A stretch of 64,000 nt of DNA from Silene latifolia (Eukaryota; Streptophyta; Magnoliopsida; Caryophyllales; Caryophyllaceae): positions 253,628,491-253,692,490 of the forward strand of contig NC_133538.1 of assembly GCF_048544455.1 (NCBI RefSeq), in the 5' to 3' direction. How positions within the stretch are numbered: position 1 is the stretch's first letter; every line of letters starts with the position of its first letter. The notes below the pieces were generated by a model. That model saw nothing but the letters and a program-made list of their open reading frames with translations. It did not search any database and was not told the origin of the DNA. A program made the translations under genes and the position numbers. Positions 56,723 through 64,000 of this stretch are shown piece after piece.

Positions 56723-58497
56723 CCCTCACATGGAAATTGGAAGTATATACAAGAAACAAACAAATAATGACTTGCGGTCCAAATTATGTTTGATAGTCAT
56801 AGGAGTATTATTATCTTTTACAAGAAAGAGATCGATTTTAAGTCTATCATGCTTAATTTCCTCATCTACATTTATTATATCTAATCAATAACCAAACAGG
56901 GTTTGACTAAATTATCAATCCAAATTAACACCAACCTCTTCTTCATCTAATCATCGCCCTTTCTTCCTTCCAACTTATCTACTTCAACCTTAACTACTCC
57001 GTATAAAAGAGCAATATTTAAGCTAATTGCAATTCAATCCAATAAAAAGACAGCATTATCAATAACATTCTCGATAAAAAAATTCCCTTTTATGTTCTAA
57101 TACCCTAGCAATGACGACATTAAATCGAAACAACAACAAAAAAACAGCGCACATCTCATAATAAGAATAAGATTAGAAGAAGCAAATACCTCCGGGGAGA
57201 TCATCGATGGGGAGATCTCCTTGCTATAGTTGTTACCATTAAGGTTACAGGCATCGATGGGTTATTGAGGAGTGAGGAGCAGTGAGCTGGGAAGGAGTGG
57301 ATGAGAGTGGTATGTCGTAAAGGAGTGGTTAAGAAGTAAAAGAGGAATGGAGGGCTGTGATCAAAAGGGGGAAATCAACGGCTGAGGAGGGTGCTTGGTA
57401 GTCACTATTCATCGCTACAATACCGGCAACTTCTCTCTTTTTAAAGGTTAGGGATTGACTAAAATGTTGGCTTAATAGCCAAGTCCCCAATTTCTACTCT
57501 CGACCACACCATTTCAGCCAATCAATAAACCACCACGGCCACTGCCAAGCATCTTCGTCAGGTTTACGTCAACTGATATCGCACTAGCTTGTCTCGGCAT
57601 CGTAACGGAGCCCAACTGCGGTGCAACTACCATCTCCTACACGAAGAACCACTCATCATTTAATCATCTAGCCACCTTCATCCATAATTGCTCAACTCGG
57701 CCACCTTGGATGCTGCTTACATTAGTAAGGATACAATTTTAGAGTAATAAAGAACTATATAGTACAGTACTATATAGTATATACCAAAGAAAATATAGTG
57801 TAGGTAGTATACTAACTCTTAATTCCAAACTTATATTTGACTATATTTGATACTATGTATGCTAAACAATGTGAACATGATGGACTTAAAAGGGTAAAAT
57901 ATATTAGCAAGAATTAATTGAAGTGATGGTATTAGCGGCCAAGCATTAAGAGTGTGTAAAAATGCGTGAACTTATGTATGCTAAACAATGTAAACATGAT
58001 GCATTACATACATCCAAATTTAACATACAGAGTATCAAATACTCCGTATCTAACTGTTTAGCTCACCCATCAAACTACAATTCAATATTCTCTAGAAAAA
58101 AAAAATTGAATTAAACATATAGAAGTCTCATAATCATCAAAAGAACATCCAAACTTATATAACAATGACATTAAGAAACCTAGAATTCCCATAAAACAAA
58201 CCCATAAACTTTAGAAGGAGGATATTTTTGAACGGGCTAGAGAATGATTAAATTACCTTACTCATGTGATACAAAACGGCCCTCATGCCGGTAAAATGTC
58301 ATTCTGCAGTTCTCGAAAACATATAAAAACACGAAAACTTACATTTAACGTAAAATTATGAATCAATAGATCATAAGGATCATGTTTCCTTTAAGGTGGA
58401 AACCAAAACAAAAAGATTAACTATCTCCTAAAATCATGAAGATAAAGATAAAAGTACTATTAATTGCTTACCTCACCAACCAAACTACAAACACATA
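56723..58497. other. Host DNA, no confident gene
   Basis: A pyrimidine-rich minus-strand stretch (about 57190-57430), followed by a GTATTT donor-like site, could be a 5' untranslated exon of an unknown gene. A 25-bp near-perfect palindrome lies at 57754-57778. A direct repeat of about 30 bp (TATGCTAAACAATGTGAACA and the near-identical second copy) occurs near 57857 and 57975. Confidence 0.4.
57754..57778. repeat. Perfect palindrome with one-base centre
   Basis: Arms ACTATATAGTAC and GTACTATATAGT flank a single A. It could form a cruciform or be a MITE remnant. Confidence 0.75.
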
Positions 58498-60746
58498 TCT
58501 ACATAGTATAAAAGCCAGGTTTTTAAAGGTGTCTAATTAGCTGAAAAAATTTAGAAAATTGGTTTTGTATTGGCCCCCCATGTTTTACATCTCATTTAAT
58601 TACCCCTTTTCCTCTCTAATAAATTCTTACTCCTATTCTGATTATTCAATTGTCAATTTCTTAATTACTTGGTATAAGAATCATGAATCTCCAACCCACA
58701 TTAAATAATCTTCTTGACTTTAATTTCAACAAGTCACATGTTACATAAATAAAAACAAATTAAAAGAAAAATAGTTTCATGTTCAAATAAAATGATGTTT
58801 AAGAAAGAAGTACGGAGTATAGTAAATAAATATAAATTTCTTAAAGAATAATAACGTAATAAAAAAAATACCAGCTATCTAAAAATATTATGTGTATAAT
58901 TGTTTTGCGGAAATAAATCTTAATAATTGGGAATACATTTATTGACTTATTTAAAAAAAAAAAATCACCATAATAATTATAATTATACTACCGAATCTTT
59001 TAAAAACTGTAGATTTGAATGTTTTCGAGAAAAAAATATTGATAAATCTTTTAAAATAAAAAAAATACGAGTAACAATTAATTTAGAAGTGAAGATTTTC
59101 GGAAAAGAAAAAGCAAAAACAAAAAATATAGTTATCCTTTAAAAGAAACATAAAAAAAACACATTAATGAATATACTAAAATATAACAATTAAGAAATAG
59201 TCAAATAAGGAGCATATTAGATCTGAAAAAATCTTGGAAATAACATATTGACAAAATTTTAAAAATAGAAAACAAATACTCCCTCCTATTCACTCATTTC
59301 TTCCTCTTTAATTTTGCACAAAAAATAAGAAAATAAGTTTTCATCATACAAAACCCTCTACCCCACATAAAATTTATTTTGGACCACACAAAGCCTTACA
59401 AAAAAGGAAAAAAAGAAGAAAATTCGACTACCATGAAAACGGAAACAGGGAGGAAATAAGTGAATAGGAGGGGGTTTGCACTTTGAAATGGACCAAGCGA
59501 ATAAAAAAAACCCATATAGTATAATTTTTGGATCATACTTAAATGAATTTCTTCTACTTATACTCTTCATATAATTCCAATATTATCATTAAATTTATTA
59601 AGTTCGAATCTAAAAGGCATTAAAGATTAAAGAATATGTATATTGATGTAATTTGTCGATGAGGTGGAAAATTAGAGGAAAAATTATCTTTGTTTTTTTT
59701 TGTTAGAGTGAAGACCCAATAGAGAGCGAAATAAGAGGTGAAAAATGTGAGGGCAATGCTTGAGAATGGGTAGGATCACAAAACGAAGAAAGATGATGAT
59801 GAACAAATATTGATTTAAAAGAGCTTAAAAATATAAGAGGTGACTCATGAGGAGGGCGGCGGAATATTAAGATAGGGTTAGAGAGCCACATGAAATGGGA
59901 CGAGGGGGTAAAATGAGTAAGGAGGTGGCTGGGTAGGGTTAATTACTTAAAAGATATTTTTGGTTATGTATAATTTGTTTAGCTTTTAGTTCTGGTGGGT
60001 TTATCCGTTTATATGTCAAAATCAGCATTTATAGGTAGGTAATACGGACTTACAAAGCACGTAGTAGTGAATAATATGGTGTACGATAGTAGTGAATAAT
60101 ATGGGATATGGTAGTTTTTATGAAACAGTTTTGCCCGATAAGACGTTTTATTGTCTAAAAATACAAATTATTTACTAACATTAAATAAAAAGTTTTCTAA
60201 TAAAAGTAAACCGTTTTACAGTATGATGTCATACTATTCTATAATTTGTATAAGAGGCATATTTGTCATTTTGTGAAAAGTTATTTACCTAATATTTTTT
60301 TTGATGAGAAATTTATTTACCTGATATAGAAATAGATAACGAATGAATAATATACTTAAAACAAAAATAGATAACAAATAATCCGGCCGGAGGGAATAAT
60401 AGTTTTGGACTCATATTTTAGTCGTATATGCATTTAAAGAACTGAGAGTAGTAAGATTTTTTAAAGGCTTCTAATTGCTTTTAATACTAGGTAGGCTAGA
60501 TACTTTTAATCAATTTAATTGATCATGAATTTAAAATTCATTTTATAAACATATACTTAAATTTTGCTTTTATCTTTACCGCTGAAAAAAAAATTATATT
60601 TTGCTTGAATATATTCTCACTGTTGTTTGTTTTGGGATGTCAATAAACAAAGTCACTCATTTATGTGCTCTTATATACAATGATAAATTAATAACGCATG
60701 TTATTAATTACGACCCATGCATTTTCTGCACGAGTTTAAAACTAGT
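58498..60746 (+). mobile_element. Non-autonomous Helitron
   Basis: The 5' end reads TCTACATAGTATAAAAGCC after an A. The 3' end reads TTTAAAACTAGT before a T, preceded by a hairpin with arms ACCCATGCA (60713-60721) and TGCACGAGT (60727-60735), with two mismatches. TC start, CTAGT end, a hairpin about 7-10 bases upstream of it and an A/T insertion site are the Helitron hallmarks. The 2.25-kb body has no Rep/helicase gene. A MITE (59279-59474) sits inside. Confidence 0.75.
59279..59474. mobile_element. Stowaway-like MITE inside the Helitron
   Basis: The left end CTCCCTCCTATTCACTCATT and the right end AAGTGAATAGGAGGGGG are inverted copies over about 25 bp. A TA lies directly to the left, and the right flank does not show it clearly. 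196 bp long, no coding capacity. Confidence 0.7.
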
Positions 60747-62129
60747 TGGTTATAAATGCCATTTTCAAGCAGATTAATAATAATGAGACAATAATTCAAT
60801 AGCAACAAATATATAGAATCAAATCATAATATATACATAAAGAATTACACCATAGATTACAATAATTGATGCGCTTACCCGTTCGCAAAATCTCCAAATG
60901 CATTTTGGATTCAATCAAATAGAAAGAGGCTTATGTCAATCAAACAGAAGAGATGTCGAAGAAGATTAAACATGTAAAGACTATGAGAGTATTTGTTTGA
61001 TACAAACTTACAAAGTACAAAGCTACAACCGACAAAGGAGTTAAAAGTTAGGGTTTTGCACTTTTGCTTAGGCGGGAATTTGAAGCACTGTGTTGTGACA
61101 CGTGTAATTGGTGATGTAAGGTGGTTTTTGTTTTATAAGTTTATATAGAATAGATATATAGATAGATTGTAATTTGATTAAATAAGATTCTTTTTAGTAA
61201 TTAAAATGTTTTTATTACTAAAATTGATTATTATTTATGAAACAATTCAGATAAGAATAAATAGTTAATTCTAATTACAAAATATTGTGAATTATATTAG
61301 CTTGACCAATTTTATACACAAGTAATTATGAATTACTAGTAAATTTGTTATTTGTAATTTAATTAATTTATATAATGATATTTAATTGTTAAATATTCAT
61401 TAAATTAACTAATAACATGTTACATGCTACATGTGATATATTGTATGACAATGTTACAATTGACAAACATAAAATGGATGTCCATTTTATGGGTGGACCG
61501 AAATTGGAGGGTTTTGGGTTAGTGGGTGTTTTATTTTAATTGTTAAATTGAGACACAATCATAACCTAATATTACTAGCCTTACACACCTATTATTTTGA
61601 GAAGAGAAAAAGAGAAAGTGGAAGCCATGCATTGGCTTTGGGACACCTCCCCACCCGGCTCCCTCTTCCTCTTTTATGAGAAAAAATTTCTCATTTTTCT
61701 CTTATGCAAAATTAACATTCTCACATGATTCTCTCATCTCTCTAAAATTGTTTTAGACAAAAATTTGTTCATTCTAATATTACATAAAAATATTACTAGT
61801 GTAGTAAAATAATAATATTAGAACTTATTTTGAGGAATACTACTAGTATAATCTAGTTAATTATATTAGTAGTTTTAAGGGTTTGTTTTGGGTGCAACAA
61901 GAGGAGAATCTCTACACTTGAGATTTGGTTTGGAGGATCATCCATAATCTTTTAGCTCAAGAACAAGTAAGAAAGTTGTCCTTATTTGTGCCCAAAGTTT
62001 TGAACCATTTACAATGTAAGGAAACTCGATTTTCTTTCTTATTTTGTTATGCATGCAACTAGATCTAGCATCAGTAAATTAATGAGTTAATTGATACACT
62101 ATTAGAAGAGTCTAATAAGGGTTTTTGAA
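60747..62129. other. AT-rich DNA, no confident gene
   Basis: No ORF with a known domain is seen. A 24-bp palindrome lies at 61468-61491. The stretch 61440-62050 has LTR-like features (pyrimidine-rich segments, short exon-like text), but no matching second copy is in the window. Confidence 0.35.
61468..61491. repeat. Palindrome, 11-bp arms
   Basis: CATAAAATGGA and TCCATTTTATG are separated by TG. Confidence 0.8.
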
Positions 62130-63850
62130 ACTTTCACCTCGATAATCGTGTAAGGTCCCGTCCACCTTCAGTGTAGTTTCCTGGGAAAGAGCTTGTATCG
62201 TGAGTTCAAGAGTAGTACTTTGTCTCCCTTGTGTAGAGCTTTTTACTTGATCCTCTTGCCCTGAAGCAACTTGGTCCTCTCTTTGTATATCTTTGCATTA
62301 TCATAGGAATGGAATCGAAATTCTTCCAACTCTTGAATTTGGAGAATCCTCTTCTCTTCGCTTAGCTTAAGGTCAAGATTGAATTCCTTGATTGCCCAAT
62401 ATGCTTTGTACTCTAGTTCAAGCGGGAGATGACATACTTTTCCATAGACAAACTTATATGGTGACGTCCCAATAAGAGTCTTATAGGTCATTTGATAGGC
62501 CCAAAGTGTATCAACTAGCTTCATACTCCAATCTTTGCGGTTCTTGTTCACCACTTTCTCCAATATTTGCTTCATTTCCCAGTTGGCGAATTCAACCTGT
62601 CCACTTATTTGGGGATGATATCACAAACCCGTCCTATGTTGGACTCCATACTTAGTCAAAAGAGCGGATAGTTTCTTATCATGAAAGTGGGTTCCTCCAT
62701 CACTTATCAAAGCTCTTGGCACTCCGAATCGCTGGAATCTCATTTTCTTCAAAAGATTGGTGACCACTTTTGCATAATCGGTTGGTGAGGCAATTGCCTC
62801 AACCCATTTTAAAACATAATCAACGGCTAAACGTATATACTTGTTATCATAAGAAGAGATGAATGAACCTTGGAAATCTATTCCCAAAACATCAAAGACT
62901 TCCGCTTCTAGTATACCACTTTGGGGCATTTCATTCCTCCAAGAGATGTTTCCCGTCCTTTGCCAATTATGACAACGGAGCATATAACCGCTAGCATCTT
63001 CAAACATGGTGGGCCAATAGAATCCCAATGGTAAGACTTTTGCCACCGTTCTTGATGCCCTCCATATGGTAAGGAATGGCAACCATTTAGGACTCCTTCC
63101 ACTTCCCATTGTGGGACATACTTTCTTATAATCCATCACTACATGCATGTTGGGTCATCCCAAAAGTACCTCTTAACTTCAAAGAGGAATCTCTTTGTTT
63201 GATTGTGATTCAAATACGGGGGAATCACTCCTCCCAGTGTGTAGTTTGCAAAATCGGCAAACCATGGTGTTGTTTGTAAATCGAGTTGAGTATGGATTGC
63301 CATCAAAATTCGGAGGAAGTACTCCTTCTCATTGGGCTCGAACCCTAGTCTTGATAGGTAATCTGCCACCACATTATCCGCTCCCTTCTTGTCACAGATT
63401 TCCAAATCGAATTCTTGTAACAATAGGATCCATCTTAGCATATAGGGCTTGGCTTCTTTCTTTGACAAAAGATGCTTTAAAGCACGATTATCCGAGAAGA
63501 CTATCACTTTGGATCCAATCAAGTAAGACCGAAACTTGTCTAATGCATATACTATGGCAAGAAGCTCTTTCCGTTGTGTCATAGTTAACTTGAGTGGCAT
63601 CTAGAGTCTTGCTTATATAGTATATAGCATGTAGAGCCTTCCCATCCTATTGGCCTAAGACCCCACCAATGGCATAGTTGCAAGAATTACACATCACTGC
63701 AAATGGTAGATCCCAATTGGTGGTTGAATAATTGGTGTCGACATCAAAGTTTCCTTGATCCTATTAAATGCTCCAACAGACTCATTTGAAAAATGGAACG
63801 GGGCATCCTTAAGTAAAAGTTGAGTGAGGGTTTTAGATTAGGAGCTTGTA
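62130..63850 (-). pseudogene. E6: Athila pol fragment, RT deleted
   Basis: Minus strand: a few codons of the protease-RT linker (VQAPNLKP, near 63832-63858) run directly into the very end of RT. RNase H ([39 protein letters not shown]) and integrase ([29 protein letters not shown]) follow. Stops and frame changes occur near 63600, 63150 and 62620. The frame fades out near 62130 after the usual LLNSRYKLFP-like text. The sequence is closest to E2 pol by eye. No LTR is in view; the window ends just upstream. Confidence 0.85.
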
Positions 63851-64000
63851 CCCCACTTTTACAAGGATGAATGATACCTTCCACTTTCATTGCTTACTCA
63901 TAAGTGAGTTAAGGATTCTTTTAACTTATGCACACAAACTTTGTAAATGGTGAGAATGATCTTAAGAAACCAATTAGTTTCTCAAGACAAAAAGACACTG

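Overview
The window is plant nuclear DNA. It is dominated by nested LTR retrotransposons of the Ty3/gypsy superfamily, and no complete host protein gene could be recognised. AT-rich spacers, Athila-type pol proteins, tRNA-Asp and tRNA-Met primer sites, hAT and Stowaway-like MITEs and a Helitron all point to an angiosperm. Repeated ACTCCGTAT-like strings hint at Caryophyllales, but that is inference only. All comparisons were made by eye, so boundaries may be off by a base.

Layout. (1) Element E1, 1-6721 (+): 3' part of a non-autonomous Athila-like element (gag, protease, 3' LTR; no RT, RNase H or integrase). (2) 6722-12334: host DNA with one hAT-type MITE and faint exon-like pieces on the minus strand. 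(3) A three-level nest, 12335-44862. The outer element E4 (-, TSD ACATA) is a LARD-like, Tekay/Del-type element with 4.04-kb LTRs and a 1.9-kb internal region without coding capacity. Its right LTR is split by E2 (+, 21330-43900, TSD ATTAT), an Athila element with a long pol but no gag or protease. E2's own 3' LTR is split by E3 (-, 32005-43190, TSD TCTCT), an Athila-like element with gag, protease and a post-pol ORF but no RT, RNase H or integrase. (4) 44868-47035: host DNA. (5) E5, 47036-56722 (+): a 5'-truncated, decayed Athila element with gag-protease remnant, pol, post-pol ORF and 3' LTR. (6) 56723-58497: host DNA. (7) A non-autonomous Helitron, 58498-60746, carrying a Stowaway-like MITE. 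(8) 60747-62129: AT-rich DNA. (9) E6, 62130-63850 (-): a pol fragment that has lost its RT domain.

Three patterns stand out beyond ordinary annotation. First, each Athila family carries its own short CG-containing dyad motif (TCGATCGA in E1 and E3, ATCCGnnCG in E2, TGCGCAGCCTGCGCA in E5). The motifs form arrays in the same places in every family: U3 about 280-500 bp into the LTR, plus one or two internal spacers. Paired motifs are spaced about 20-22 bp apart, with a roughly 50-bp superperiod in E1 and E3, and several arrays hold exactly eight units. Second, all five families with a visible 3' end have a perfect or near-perfect hairpin with a GGA-containing purine loop just upstream of the polypurine tract. 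In the four Athila families a second hairpin plus polypurine copy lies 0.9-1.6 kb further upstream; stem sequences differ with compensating changes. Third, E1 and E3 supply gag-protease but no pol, while E2 supplies pol but no gag-protease. All share Athila-type cis signals, which suggests a split, trans-complementing set of elements.
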